Positions 42,246-50,844 of a stretch of DNA of 64,000 nt are shown here, one piece after another. How positions within the stretch are numbered: the stretch's first letter is position 1; the number at the start of each line of letters is the position of its first letter. Below the pieces are notes generated by a model that worked only from the letters and a program-made list of their open reading frames with translations, did not search any database and was not told where the DNA came from. The position numbers and the translations under genes are program-made. Origin of the DNA: Nocardioides sp. LHD-245. GTDB taxonomy: Bacteria; Actinomycetota; Actinomycetes; Propionibacteriales; Nocardioidaceae. The stretch is taken from assembly GCF_030929495.1 (NCBI RefSeq), contig NZ_JAVFWN010000013.1, positions 62,001 through 126,000 on the forward strand, in the 5' to 3' direction.

Positions 42246-42935
42246 TCAGCGGCGCAGCACCTTGCGGGCGAGCAGGTTGCCGCCGAGCTGGATGACCATC
42301 ACGAACGCGACGAGGGCGAGGATCGAGGCCCACATGACGACGTCGTCGAACTGCCGGAAGCCGAAGCGCTGGGCGAACGAGCCGAGCCCGCCGCCGGCCA
42401 CGACGCCGGCGATCGCGGTCATGTCGACGATCGCGACGAACGCGAACGTGTAGCCGAGCACCAGCGGACCGAGCGCCTCGGGCACCAGCACGCCGAACGT
42501 GATCCGCGAGCGACTGGCCCCCATCGCGCGGGCCGCCTCGATCACGCCGGGGCTCACGGTGACCAGGTTCTGCTCGACGATCCGGCTGATGCCGAAGGTC
42601 GCGGCGACGACGATCGCGAAGGTCGCGGCAGGCGTCCCGATGCCGGTGCCGACGACGACCCGCGCCAGCGGCTGCAGGGCCGCGACGAAGATGACGAATG
42701 GGATCGGGCGGAAGAAGTTCACCACGACATTGAGGACGACGTACGCCGGGCGGTGGGCGTAGAGCCCGCCCTTGCGGGTCAGGTACAGGCCCAGCCCGAG
42801 GGCGAGGCCGAGCAGGCCGCCCAGCACCAGGGCGGTGGTGGCCATCAGCAGGGTCTCGCCCGCCGCCTGCCAGAACTCCGGTTGCAGGTCGCCGAGCCGG
42901 GTGTCGATCCCGAATGCGGTCGCGAGTCCGGTCAT
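42246..42935 (-). CDS. metI: Methionine ABC importer, permease
   Basis: 229 residues, five or six membrane helices. MetI hallmarks: AAGETLLMATTALVLGGLLGLALG, NVVVNFFRPIPFVIFVAALQPLARVVVGTGIGTPAATFAIVVAATFGISRIVEQNLVTVSPGVIEAARAMGASR and GYTFAFVAIVDMTAIAGVVAGGGLGSFAQRFG. ATG 42935 overlaps the metN stop by one base (TGATG); a GTG three bases earlier would overlap by four. It is the last gene of the importer operon. Confidence 0.93.
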   Translation of the reverse strand: MTGLATAFGIDTRLGDLQPEFWQAAGETLLMATTALVLGGLLGLALGLGLYLTRKGGLYAHRPAYVVLNVVVNFFRPIPFVIFVAALQPLARVVVGTGIGTPAATFAIVVAATFGISRIVEQNLVTVSPGVIEAARAMGASRSRITFGVLVPEALGPLVLGYTFAFVAIVDMTAIAGVVAGGGLGSFAQRFGFRQFDDVVMWASILALVAFVMVIQLGGNLLARKVLRR

Positions 42936-43969
42936 CACGCCACCTCCGTCCAGGTCACCAGGGCCCCGACCTCGGCCAGCGCCCGGTCGATCGCCGCGGC
43001 ATCGCCGGTGAGGGCGAGGGTGAGGTTGCCGAAGGTGGTGCCCTGCACCTCCTCGATGCCGCCATAGACCAGCTCGAAGGCCACGTCGTGACGCAGGAGG
43101 GTCGCGAACACCTCGGACTGGCGCACCTCGTGACCGCGGAGGGCGAGGCGGACGAAGCGTCCCGGGTGCCGCGCGCGGAGCGCGGCGAGCGTGTCGGCGT
43201 CGGGCAGGTCGTCGACCACGGTGCCGACGAACCGCCGGGTCACCGGGTGCCGCGGATCGGCGAAGAGGTCGACCGTCGGGCCCTGCTCGACCACCCGGCC
43301 GTCCTCCATCACCGCGACCCGGTGGGCGATGCGGCGTACGACGTCCATCTCGTGGGTGATGAGCAGGATCGTGATGCCGAGCTCGCGGTTGACCCGCGCG
43401 AGCAGGTCGAGCACGTCGCGCGTCGTGTCGGGGTCGAGGGCGCTGGTGGCCTCGTCGGCCAGCAGTAGCCGCGGCTCGGTGGCCAGGGCGCGGGCGATGC
43501 CCACCCGCTGCTTCTGGCCGCCGGACAGCTCACCGACCCGGGCGTGCGCCTTGTCGGCCAGGCCGACGAAGTGGAGCAGCTCGGAGATCCGCCGCTGCTG
43601 CTCGGCGCGGGACCGGCCGGCGACGCTGAGCGGGAACGCGAGGTTGCCCCAGACGGTGCGCGACTCCATCAGGTTGAACTGCTGGAACACCATGCCGATG
43701 CCGAGCCGCAGCTCGCGCAGCCCCTTCTCGGGCAGCGTGGTGACCTCGACGCCGTCGACCACCACGCTGCCCGAGGTCACCGGCTCGAGGGCGTTGACCA
43801 GCCGGACCAGGGTCGACTTGCCGGCCCCGGAGTAGCCGATGATCGCGAAGATCTCACCGGGCTCGACGCTGAGGTCGACGCCGTCGACCGCGCGGTTCGC
43901 GGGGTCGCCGCGGCGGGCGCCGGGGAACTCCTTGACGACGCCGCGCAGCTCGACGAGGGGAGCGGTCAC
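42935..43969 (-). CDS. metN: Methionine ABC importer, ATP-binding subunit
   Basis: 344 residues. Walker A GYSGAGKST, Q-loop FQQFNLM, signature LSGGQKQR, Walker B LLLADEATSALDPDT (Ala-Asp-Glu) and switch His LITHEMDVV. After about residue 250 the C-terminal NIL domain follows (ELVYGGIEEVQGTTFGNLTLALTGDAAAIDRALAEV), which binds methionine and shuts off transport when the internal pool is full. Together with metQ and metI it forms a complete MetNIQ system. Confidence 0.94.
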   Translation of the reverse strand: MTAPLVELRGVVKEFPGARRGDPANRAVDGVDLSVEPGEIFAIIGYSGAGKSTLVRLVNALEPVTSGSVVVDGVEVTTLPEKGLRELRLGIGMVFQQFNLMESRTVWGNLAFPLSVAGRSRAEQQRRISELLHFVGLADKAHARVGELSGGQKQRVGIARALATEPRLLLADEATSALDPDTTRDVLDLLARVNRELGITILLITHEMDVVRRIAHRVAVMEDGRVVEQGPTVDLFADPRHPVTRRFVGTVVDDLPDADTLAALRARHPGRFVRLALRGHEVRQSEVFATLLRHDVAFELVYGGIEEVQGTTFGNLTLALTGDAAAIDRALAEVGALVTWTEVA

Positions 43970-44934
43970 TGCTGGTCGCGGATCTGCTTCTCGACCTCGT
44001 GCAGGCTCTGCTCGAGCTCCGCCTGGCCGAGGGTGACGAACTCGGCGGTGCCGCCGGCGGCCGCGTCGACGCCGTCCAGGACGGCCTGCGTCCGCTGGTA
44101 GACCTCGACCAGCCGCAGCAGCGCCGGGTTGTCCTTGTCCTCCGCCCGGACGGCGAAGATGTTGACATACGGCACGGCCGTCGGGTCGCTCGCGTCGTCG
44201 ACGGCGATGGCGTCGTCGAACGACAGCCCGGCGTCCTCCACGAAGTCGTTGTTGACGATGGCCGCGGCGACGTCGGGCAGCGAGGTCGGGGTGAGGTCGG
44301 CCTGGAGCGCCTCGACCTTCACCCGGGACGCCGACTCGTCGACGTCGGCGACGGTGGAGAGGATCGAGCCGCCGCCGGCAAGCTCGATCAGGCCGGCCGA
44401 CTGGAGCACGAGCAGGCCGCGGGCCTGGTTCGAGTCGTCGTCTGGCACGATCACGGTCGCGCCGTCGGGGATGTCGGCGACGTCGTCGTACTTGTCGGAG
44501 TAGAGGCCGAGCGGATAGATCGCGGTCGCGCCGAGCGGGACCAGGTCGTCGTCGTTGGCGACGTTGTACTCGGCCAGGTAGACGATGTGCTGGAACTGGT
44601 TGGCATCCAGCTCCCCCTCGGCGAGCGCGGGGTTCGGCAGCGGGTACTCCGCGAAGTCGCGGATCTCCAGCTCGATCCCGGCCTCGCGCGCCGCGTCCTC
44701 GAAGGTCGTCCAGTAGGGGTCGCTGGCGCCGACGGTGCCCAGCACGACCTTGACCGGGTCGTCCTGCGAGAGCCCCGCCGCTTGGTCGCCCTCGGTCGCG
44801 CGGCGGGTGTCGTCGCCGTCGCGGGTGAGCAGGAGGACAGCGGCGGCGATCACGGCCAGCGCCACCACCACCGCTCCGATGACGAGGGGCAGGCGGGACT
44901 TCGGGGCCTCGATGAGAGGGCTCGGCTCGGACAT
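43966..44934 (-). CDS. metQ: Methionine ABC importer, binding protein with membrane anchor
   Basis: 322 residues, first gene of metQNI. The NlpA/MetQ domain is clear: KVVLGTVGASDPYWTTFEDAAREAGIELEIRDFAEYPLPNPALAEGELDANQFQHIVYLAEYN, VIVPDDDSNQARGLLVLQSAGLIEL and AAAIVNNDFVEDAGL. Unusually there is no signal with lipobox. Instead residues 15-36 (LPLVIGAVVVALAVIAAAVLLL) form one helix with no cleavage site and no Cys, so the protein is probably tethered by a membrane helix. Several actinobacterial MetQ proteins look the same. ATGA overlap (43966-43969) couples it to metN. I see no SAM riboswitch upstream. Confidence 0.9.
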   Translation of the reverse strand: MSEPSPLIEAPKSRLPLVIGAVVVALAVIAAAVLLLTRDGDDTRRATEGDQAAGLSQDDPVKVVLGTVGASDPYWTTFEDAAREAGIELEIRDFAEYPLPNPALAEGELDANQFQHIVYLAEYNVANDDDLVPLGATAIYPLGLYSDKYDDVADIPDGATVIVPDDDSNQARGLLVLQSAGLIELAGGGSILSTVADVDESASRVKVEALQADLTPTSLPDVAAAIVNNDFVEDAGLSFDDAIAVDDASDPTAVPYVNIFAVRAEDKDNPALLRLVEVYQRTQAVLDGVDAAAGGTAEFVTLGQAELEQSLHEVEKQIRDQQ

Positions 44935-45051
44935 GTCAGGTCGAAGGACACCGGGCCGCTCCACATTCCGTCCGCCGACGTCGGCTCGGTCACAGGCGCG
45001 GTGCGAGGTCGCGCCGATCGGGCCCGCGCCGGACCGCTCGACAAAATCCCG

Positions 45052-45080
45052 TTGTGCGCGGCCGTCGACCGACCTACCGT
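45052..45080 (+). promoter_or_regulatory. Promoter of the short leader-like unit
   Basis: TTGTGC (45052-45057) and TACCGT (45075-45080) are separated by 17 nt, giving a start near 45087 and a leader of about 26 nt before the 12-codon ORF. Both boxes fit the housekeeping consensus well for this genome. Confidence 0.55.
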
Positions 45081-45112
45081 TGTCGCACACGGGAAAGGAG
45101 GTGGTCCGAAGA

Positions 45113-45151
45113 ATGATTTCTCATCGGATGCGTGAGGTGGCTGCTCGCTAG
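45113..45151 (+). CDS. 12-codon leader-type ORF with extended Shine-Dalgarno
   Basis: ATG 45113 to TAG 45151 encodes MISHRMREVAAR. AAAGGAGGTGGTCC at 45094-45107 can pair along all 14 bases with the 3' end of 16S rRNA (anti-SD GGATCACCTCCTTT), with one G-U wobble, 5 nt before the ATG. So strong a site before so short an ORF indicates that translation itself matters, as in attenuators, or that this is a genuine small peptide. The stop codon sits in a small hairpin (GCTGC-TCGCTA-GCAGC). I do not recognise the peptide. Confidence 0.5.
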   Translation: MISHRMREVAAR

Positions 45152-45198
45152 CAGCCCAGCCGTTCTGAAGGCTGCGCGCGAATCCAACGCAGCCACCC
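45136..45198 (+). ncRNA. Structured leader RNA with competing stems
   Basis: GGTGGCTGC (45136-45144) pairs with GCAGCCACC (45189-45197), enclosing two smaller hairpins: GCTGC/GCAGC around the ORF stop (45140-45155) and CAGCC/GGCTG (45157-45161 with 45070-type partner at 45170-45174). The first small hairpin shares bases with the long stem, so the two folds are mutually exclusive, as expected of a leader switched by ribosome position. Confidence 0.4.
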
Positions 45199-45272
45199 GA
45201 CCCGCAGGTGAGCCCGGACCATCCACCGGGCGGGGTCCCGTCCCGGGGCCACACCTGCGGGTCGCTGCTTTT
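45199..45272 (+). terminator. Intrinsic terminator closing the leader unit
   Basis: GACCCGCAGGTG (45199-45210) pairs perfectly with CACCTGCGGGTC (45252-45263), 12 bp, around an inner GC-rich fold, and TTTT follows at 45269-45272. It is the only hairpin in the window with a clear T-tract. It ends about 64 nt before the exporter operator. Confidence 0.6.
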
Positions 45273-45335
45273 CTCGCTCCCGGCGGCTTCGGCGTCCCCG
45301 GCGCCCACCGCCCCGTGTCTCCCACGTCACAGAAT

Positions 45336-45380
45336 GTTGTCGTAGATCAACCAACGGTCATATGGTTGATCTACGACAAC
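45336..45380. promoter_or_regulatory. Operator/promoter of the MFS-marR operon, perfect 18-bp inverted repeat
   Basis: Arms 45336-45353 and 45363-45380 match at all 18 positions around 9 nt. TTGTCG (45337-45342) and TATGGT (45361-45366) lie in it as -35 and -10 with 18-nt spacing. MarR-family dimers bind such dyads, and marR is the second gene of the operon, so autorepression relieved by a drug ligand is likely. The arms also contain GTTGATC twice. Confidence 0.7.
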
Positions 45381-45414
45381 TATTCGAGTGATGACGAGAT
45401 GAGATGACGACTCG

Positions 45415-47106
45415 ATGACGACAGCTCCGTCGGCTACCGCCGAACCGGGCCAGATGACCCACCGCGAGATCATGGAGGCCCTCACCGGGCTGCTGCTCGC
45501 GATGTTCGTGGCGATGCTCTCCAGCACCGTGGTGAGCAACGCCCTCCCCGCGATCGTGACCGACCTCCAGGGCAGCCAGACCGGCTACACCTGGGTCGTG
45601 GTCGCGACCCTCCTGACGATGACGGCGACCACCCCGATCTGGGGCAAGCTCGCCGACCTGTTCAGCAAGAAGCTCCTCGTGCAGGTGGCCCTGGTCATCT
45701 TCTCGGCGGGCTCCGTCGTCGCCGCGGTGGCGCCCAACATGGGCGTGCTGATCGGCGCCCGTGCATTCCAGGGCCTCGGCGTCGGCGGCCTGACCGCGCT
45801 GGTCCAGGTCGTGATCGCGTCGATGGTGTCCCCGCGTGAGCGGGGCCGCTACAGCGGCTACATCGGCGCCGTCTTCGCCACCGCCACGGTCAGTGGACCG
45901 CTGCTCGGCGGCCTGATCGTGGACAGCCCGATGGGCTGGCGCGGCTGCTTCATCGTCGGCATCCCGATCGCCGCGATCGCGTTCGTCGTGCTGCAGAAGA
46001 CCCTGCACCTGCCGACGATCAAGCGCGACGTGAGGATCGACTACCTGGGCGCCACCCTGATCATGGCCGGCATCAGCCTGATCCTGGTCTGGGTCAGCCT
46101 CGCCGGCACCAACTTCGACTGGATCTCCGGTACGTCGGCGGCGCTGGTCGTGGGCAGCCTGGTGCTGATCGGCGGCGCGCTCTGGGTCGAGGCGCGGGTC
46201 GCCTCCGAGCCGGTCATCCCGCTGCGCCTGTTCCGCGACCGCACCACCACCTTGGCCACCGCCGCCTCGGTGATGATCGGCGTCGCGATGTTCGGTGCGA
46301 CCGTCTACCTGAGCCAGTACTTCCAGCTCGCCCGCGGCATGAGCCCGACCGAGGCCGGCCTGATGTCGGTCTCGATGGTCGGCGGCCTGCTCGTCTCGAG
46401 CATCGTCAGCGGCCGGGTGATCACCCGCACCGGTCTGTGGAAGCGGTGGTTGGTCGGTGGCATGCTGTTCGTCATCGCCGGCATCTCCCTGCTCGGCACC
46501 ATCGACGCCACCACCTCGCTGTGGGTGATCGGCGGCTACATGGCGCTGACCGGCATCGGGCTCGGCGCGACCATGCAGAACCTGGTGCTCTCGGTGCAGA
46601 ACAACGTCGCGATGGAGGACCTCGGTGCGGCCAGCTCGGTCGTCGCGATGTTCCGGTCGATCGGCGGCTCCGCCGGCGTGGCCGCGCTGGGCGCCGTGCT
46701 CGCGCACCAGGTCAGCAGCGGGGTCAAGGACGGCATCACCAGCCTGGCGAAGGCCGGCAAGATCAGCCAGGAGCAGCTCACCGCCATGGAGCACTCCACC
46801 GGGGACATCCCCAAGCTGTCCGACCTCCCGGGGCCGATCCGGTCGATCTACGAGTCCTCCTTCGGCGACGCCGTGGGCCACCTGTTCCTGGTCGCCGCGC
46901 CCTTCGCGGTGGTCGCGTTCCTGTGCATCCTGTTCATCAAGGAGGTCCCGTTGCGCACGACCAACGGCGCGACCGCCCCGACGGTCGCCGAGTCCGAGGT
47001 GGAGGCCGCCCTGGTCGCGGCCGGCGAGCCGGCCGACTACCCGGCCTTCGAGGTCGAGGGCGGCGACGTCCGCAAGGCCGATGCCCGCCGGGTTGATCGA
47101 CGATGA
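45415..47106 (+). CDS. DHA2-family MFS multidrug exporter (14 helices)
   Basis: 563 residues with about 14 hydrophobic helices. DHA2 motifs: LLLAMFVAMLSSTVVSNALPAIVTDLQGSQTGYTWVVVATLLTMTATTPIWGKLADLFSKKLLVQ (motif A as GKLADLFSKK) and GRYSGYIGAVFATATVSGPLLGGLIVDSPMGWRGCF (motif C antiporter signature). A long soluble loop (about 430-480) precedes the last helix. Similar proteins export dyes, puromycin-like compounds and antibiotics by proton antiport. The stop overlaps the marR start by ATGA (47103-47106). Confidence 0.93.
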   Translation: MTTAPSATAEPGQMTHREIMEALTGLLLAMFVAMLSSTVVSNALPAIVTDLQGSQTGYTWVVVATLLTMTATTPIWGKLADLFSKKLLVQVALVIFSAGSVVAAVAPNMGVLIGARAFQGLGVGGLTALVQVVIASMVSPRERGRYSGYIGAVFATATVSGPLLGGLIVDSPMGWRGCFIVGIPIAAIAFVVLQKTLHLPTIKRDVRIDYLGATLIMAGISLILVWVSLAGTNFDWISGTSAALVVGSLVLIGGALWVEARVASEPVIPLRLFRDRTTTLATAASVMIGVAMFGATVYLSQYFQLARGMSPTEAGLMSVSMVGGLLVSSIVSGRVITRTGLWKRWLVGGMLFVIAGISLLGTIDATTSLWVIGGYMALTGIGLGATMQNLVLSVQNNVAMEDLGAASSVVAMFRSIGGSAGVAALGAVLAHQVSSGVKDGITSLAKAGKISQEQLTAMEHSTGDIPKLSDLPGPIRSIYESSFGDAVGHLFLVAAPFAVVAFLCILFIKEVPLRTTNGATAPTVAESEVEAALVAAGEPADYPAFEVEGGDVRKADARRVDRR

Positions 47107-47564
47107 CGACCACGCTGACCCGCACCGATGCGCTGGCGGACCTCGAGACCGAGGTCGGCGTGCTGATCCGGCGGGTCCGCCGGGTGATCGGTGAGCGGGC
47201 CCGGGCCGTGCACCCGGAGCTGATGCCGTCGTCGTACCTGATGCTCGGCTACGTCCGCGACCACGGACCGCTGCGGGCCTCGGCGATGTGCGCGGTGTTC
47301 GAGATCGACAAGGCGGCGATCAGCCGGCAGGTGCAGCACCTGATCGACCTCGGCCTGGTCGACCGCTCGCCGGACCCCGAGGACGGTCGGGCGACCCTGC
47401 TCAGTGTGAGCGCCGACGGCGCCGTGCGGCTCGACGCCGTCGCCGCCCAGCGGCGTCAACTGCTCGCCGAGCAGCTGGGGGACTGGGCCGCCGAGGAGCT
47501 GGGCGAGTTCGCGGCATCGCTGCGGCGCTACAACGACGCGCTCGGGATCCCCGCCGACCGCTGA
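47103..47564 (+). CDS. MarR-family regulator
   Basis: 153 residues. Winged helix: YVRDHGPLRASAMCAVFEIDKAAISRQVQHLIDLGLVDRSPDPEDGRATLLSVSADGAVRLD, including the DGR wing of MarR. The flanking helices for dimerisation (LADLETEVGVLIRRVRRVIGER and LAEQLGDWAAEELGEFAASLRRY) are complete. It overlaps the exporter gene, so it is probably the repressor acting at 45336-45380. Confidence 0.93.
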   Translation: MTTTLTRTDALADLETEVGVLIRRVRRVIGERARAVHPELMPSSYLMLGYVRDHGPLRASAMCAVFEIDKAAISRQVQHLIDLGLVDRSPDPEDGRATLLSVSADGAVRLDAVAAQRRQLLAEQLGDWAAEELGEFAASLRRYNDALGIPADR

Positions 47565-47577
47565 CCCTCGGCCCCGT

Positions 47578-47646
47578 TGCGATAGTCCCGGCCCAAAAGC
47601 ACCAGAAACCGGCGGCGGACGGAGCTTTTGGGCCGGGACTATCGCA
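47578..47646. terminator. Perfect 23-bp inverted repeat between convergent genes
   Basis: Arms 47578-47600 and 47624-47646 match at every position; the centre is 23 nt, the same length as in the element at 806-870, but the sequence is unrelated. It begins 13 nt after the marR stop and ends 6 nt before the alpha-glucosidase stop, so it can end both transcripts. Confidence 0.7.
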
Positions 47647-47652
47647 GTCTGG

Positions 47653-49287
47653 TCAGCGGATCCAGGCGGCGGTGTCCGGCGGCAGCTGGCCGTCGGCCAC
47701 CGGGCCGCTGCTGATCAGGATCTCGCCCGCCGGCAGGGGCGCCGGCTCGGTGCTGGCGTTGAGGACGACCGCCACGTCGCCCCGCAGGACGACCAGCAGG
47801 TCGTCGTCGGCGACGGCGTGGGTGGTCTCGTCCGCCCCGGCGAAGACCGCGCGCCGTAGGGCGAGGGCCCGCCGGTAGAACGCCAGCGTCGAGTCGGGGT
47901 CGGCCAGCTCGGCCTCGACACTCAGCGCCGCCCAGTCGTCGGGCTGGGGGATCCACGGTTGGGCCCCGGCCGGGCCGCCGAAGCCGTACGGCGGCCGGTC
48001 GCCCGACCAGGGCAGCGGGACCCGGCAACCGTCCCGGCCGGGCTGGCCGGTTGCCCCCGGTTGACGCAGCCACGACGGGTCCTGGCGCGCCTCGGGTGGG
48101 ACGTCGACCTGCTCCAGGCCGAGCTCCTCGCCCTGGTAGAGGTACGCCGAGCCGGGGAGGGCCAGCATGGTCAGCGTCGCGGCGCGGGCCCGGGCGAGCC
48201 CGACCGGCCCGCCGCCGTACCTCGTCGGGTGCCGCTCGACGTCGTGGTTGGACAGCACCCAGGTCGGCGCCGACGAGGCGGCCGCGACCGCGGCGATGGA
48301 GTCGTTGATGACCTGGGCGAACGCCTTCGCCGACCAGGGCGTGCCGAGCCAGCCGAAGTTGAAGGCCTGGTGCAGCTCGTCGGGGCGGATGAACCGGGCC
48401 ATGGACGCCGCGGTCTGGGTCCACGCCTCCGCGACGGCCATCCGGTCGCCGGGGTAGGAGTCGAGGACCCGGCGCCAGCGGCGGTAGACGTCGTGGACCT
48501 CGGGCTGGTCCCACATCGGCTCGTCGTTGAGGACCCGCTCGACCATCGACCCGGCCGCCTTCGCCGGCTTCTCCGGGCGCTTCTGGTCACGCAGCGTGGC
48601 CTCCTTGTAGAGGCCGTGCGCCACGTCGACCCGGAAGCCGTCGACGCCGCGGTCGAGCCAGAACCGCAGCACGTCCTCGAACATGTCCCCGACCTCGGGA
48701 TTGCGCCAGTCGAGGTCGGGCTGGGACGAGTCGAACAGGTGTAGGTACCAGGTGCCGTCGGGCAGCCGGGTCCACGCGGGTCCGCCGAAGATCGAGTGCC
48801 AGTTGTTGGGTGGCTCGGCACCGTCCTTCCCGCGGCCGGGCCGGAAGACGTAGCGGGCCCGTGCGGGCGAGCCGGGCCCTGCGGCGAGCGCCTCCCGGAA
48901 CCAGGCGTGCTGGTCGGAGGTGTGGTTGGGGACCAGGTCGACGATGACCCGCAGGCCGAGACCGTGGGCGGTCTCCAGCAGCCGGTCCACGTCGGCCAGG
49001 CTGCCGAACAGCGGGTCCACGTCGGTGTAGTCGGCGACGTCGTACCCGTGGTCCTTCTGTGGCGAGGTGTAGAACGGGGTGATCCACAGCGCGTCGACCC
49101 CGAGGTCGCGCAGGTAGGGGAGCCGGGACGTGATGCCCGGAAGGTCGCCGATCCCGTCGCCCGCCGCGCCGTCGCCCCCCTCGCCCCCCTCGCCGTCGGC
49201 GGGTAGGCCGTCGGCGAAGCTGCGGACGTAGACCTGGTAGACGACCGCGTCGCGCCACCAGGGGTGCCCGGGCGCGGGCGCCGTCAC
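47653..49287 (-). CDS. GH13 alpha-glucosidase / oligo-1,6-glucosidase
   Basis: 544 residues. All GH13 regions are present: [14 protein letters not shown] (I), [10 protein letters not shown] with the nucleophile Asp (II), VAEAWTQ with the acid/base Glu (III) and [10 protein letters not shown] (IV), plus [41 protein letters not shown], typical of the AglA/oligo-1,6 group. It cleaves alpha-1,4 or alpha-1,6 glucosidic ends in the cytoplasm. A Gly/Glu-rich insertion ([15 protein letters not shown]) sits just before GIGDLPG. GTG 49287 shares GTGA with the stop of the gene upstream. Confidence 0.93.
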   Translation of the reverse strand: MTAPAPGHPWWRDAVVYQVYVRSFADGLPADGEGGEGGDGAAGDGIGDLPGITSRLPYLRDLGVDALWITPFYTSPQKDHGYDVADYTDVDPLFGSLADVDRLLETAHGLGLRVIVDLVPNHTSDQHAWFREALAAGPGSPARARYVFRPGRGKDGAEPPNNWHSIFGGPAWTRLPDGTWYLHLFDSSQPDLDWRNPEVGDMFEDVLRFWLDRGVDGFRVDVAHGLYKEATLRDQKRPEKPAKAAGSMVERVLNDEPMWDQPEVHDVYRRWRRVLDSYPGDRMAVAEAWTQTAASMARFIRPDELHQAFNFGWLGTPWSAKAFAQVINDSIAAVAAASSAPTWVLSNHDVERHPTRYGGGPVGLARARAATLTMLALPGSAYLYQGEELGLEQVDVPPEARQDPSWLRQPGATGQPGRDGCRVPLPWSGDRPPYGFGGPAGAQPWIPQPDDWAALSVEAELADPDSTLAFYRRALALRRAVFAGADETTHAVADDDLLVVLRGDVAVVLNASTEPAPLPAGEILISSGPVADGQLPPDTAAWIR

Positions 49288-49988
49288 CGGAAGTCCCGCG
49301 GGTCGACGGTGAACCACACGTGCTCGGCCGTGGCGACCACCTCGTCGTCGGGGCCGTAGAGCGTCGCGGCGGTGAACGTCCGGCGGCCGTCGAGACCGCG
49401 TTGCTCGCCGACGACGACATACCGCTCCGACGTGCGCGGCAGGCTGCGGACCTCGGCCGTCATCCGGCCCAGCACCGAGGGGCGGCCCTCGAGGTCGCTG
49501 GACCAGCCGCCCGGGCAGTCGAGGGCGGCCCAGGCGACCGGCACCGCACTCTCGTACGGCGTCCAGGAGGCGGCCACCCGCTCCCCGCCCACGGATCCGG
49601 GGAAGATCCGCAGGCCGTCGCCGACGCGCCGGTCGGGGCCGCACACGTAGCAGCTCGGGAACGGATGGACCTGGTGCCCGGGATAGCGGGCCTCCGCCTC
49701 GGCCGCCACCGTCGCCGGGACCGGCGCCACCGGCACCGGCCGCGCCTCGGCGTACACGGCCTCGGCGACGACCTGGCCGTCGTGGGTCAGGGTGGCGCCG
49801 GCGGCGGTCGGGAGCACGGGCATCGGGACGTCGAGCGGCGGCGGCTGCCGCAAGGTCACCGTGACGGCGGTGCCGAGTCCTTGGGCGGGGAGCGTCGTGG
49901 CGAGCGCGCCCGACGTCCAGCCGCCGTTGCCCGAGCGCGGGGGCCCGTTGAAGCGGTGCGGCACGATCAGCGGAGGCAGGGAGGTCAC
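49284..49988 (-). CDS. Hotdog-like conserved protein, unknown function
   Basis: 234 residues from GTG 49988. [20 protein letters not shown] and [19 protein letters not shown] at the start, and [60 protein letters not shown] at the end, have the look of a double hotdog thioesterase-like fold. [22 protein letters not shown] carries a CxxC pair of unknown use. Coupling by GTGA to the alpha-glucosidase gene does not suggest an obvious shared pathway. Confidence 0.6.
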   Translation of the reverse strand: MTSLPPLIVPHRFNGPPRSGNGGWTSGALATTLPAQGLGTAVTVTLRQPPPLDVPMPVLPTAAGATLTHDGQVVAEAVYAEARPVPVAPVPATVAAEAEARYPGHQVHPFPSCYVCGPDRRVGDGLRIFPGSVGGERVAASWTPYESAVPVAWAALDCPGGWSSDLEGRPSVLGRMTAEVRSLPRTSERYVVVGEQRGLDGRRTFTAATLYGPDDEVVATAEHVWFTVDPRDFR

Positions 49989-50048
49989 CGGGCCAGCATG
50001 GCAGGGCGGTGGTGTGCGCCCTTTCTCTTAATGGGTCAGAATAGAGGG

Positions 50049-50735
50049 GTGAGCGATCTCATCGACACCACCGAGATGTATCTCCGCACGATCTACGAGC
50101 TGATCGAGGAGGGCATCATCCCGCTGCGGGCGCGCATCGCCGAGCGCCTGCACCAGAGCGGGCCGACGGTGTCGCAGACGGTGGCCCGGATGGAGCGCGA
50201 CGGCCTGCTGACCGTCGAGGGCGACCGCCACCTCGAGCTGACCGAGGAGGGCCAGCGCCTCGCCACCCGGGTCATGCGCAAGCACCGCCTCGCCGAGCGC
50301 CTGCTCACCGACGTGATCGGCCTCGAATGGGAGCTGGTGCACGAGGAGGCGTGCCGCTGGGAGCACGTGATGTCCGAGACCGTGGAGCGCCGGCTCATCG
50401 AGCTGCTCGGTCACCCGACCGAGTCGCCCTACGGCAACCCGATCCCGGGGCTCGCCGAGCTCGGCCAGAACGCCGTCGGCGAGAACTTCATGTCCGACGT
50501 CGAGCCGCTCTCGAAGGCCGCTGGTGCCGAGAGCTCGCGTGCCGTGGTCCGCCGCATCTCCGAGGAGATGCAGAAGGACGACGCGCTGATGAGCGCCATG
50601 CGCCGGGTCGGCGCGCTGCCCGACAAGACCATCACCATCCAGGCCACGGCCGACGGCGTACTCGTCGGCTCCGGTGGCGAGACGGCCGAGATCTTCCCCG
50701 AGGCGGCCGATCACATCTTCGTCAAGCGGTTGTAG
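50049..50735 (+). CDS. IdeR/DtxR-family iron-dependent regulator
   Basis: 228 residues from GTG 50049. It is very close to mycobacterial Ide[64 protein letters not shown] is the DNA-binding domain, [35 protein letters not shown] holds the metal ligands (His, Cys, Glu), and [10 protein letters not shown] leads to a C-terminal SH3-like domain (about 150-228). With Fe(II) bound it represses iron uptake and controls storage genes. CAGAAT stands 6 nt before the GTG, so the message may be leaderless. Confidence 0.94.
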   Translation: MSDLIDTTEMYLRTIYELIEEGIIPLRARIAERLHQSGPTVSQTVARMERDGLLTVEGDRHLELTEEGQRLATRVMRKHRLAERLLTDVIGLEWELVHEEACRWEHVMSETVERRLIELLGHPTESPYGNPIPGLAELGQNAVGENFMSDVEPLSKAAGAESSRAVVRRISEEMQKDDALMSAMRRVGALPDKTITIQATADGVLVGSGGETAEIFPEAADHIFVKRL

Positions 50736-50760
50736 GAGCAGGTGGCGCGGGGCCTCCAGG

Positions 50761-50844
50761 TTCATCACGTGATGTAGGTGAGCGGGAGCTTCTGTAGCGG
50801 GACTCCGCTACAGAAGCGATGGCCGGCCTACATCACGTGATGAA
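50761..50844. terminator. Nested palindrome between ideR-type gene and sirtuin gene
   Basis: Outer arms 50761-50778 and 50827-50844 pair perfectly over 18 bp. Inside, 50788-50800 and 50805-50817 pair perfectly over 13 bp around GACT. Each outer arm contains CATCACGTGATG, itself a 12-bp palindrome. The right arm carries the last codons (His-His-Val-Met) and stop of the sirtuin gene. There is no T-tract. Confidence 0.75.

Noticed and set aside
44935-45051. SAM riboswitch upstream of metQ
   Set aside because: Read on the - strand, I find none of the conserved stems or the core sequence of SAM-I, SAM-II or SAM-IV riboswitches. Absence by eye is not proof; a covariance search would decide.
45404-45418. 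Five-codon ORF (ATG ACG ACT CGA TGA) overlapping the MFS start
   Set aside because: ATGA overlap looks like coupling, but no ribosome-binding site is evident and ATG is frequent here by chance (several within 30 nt).
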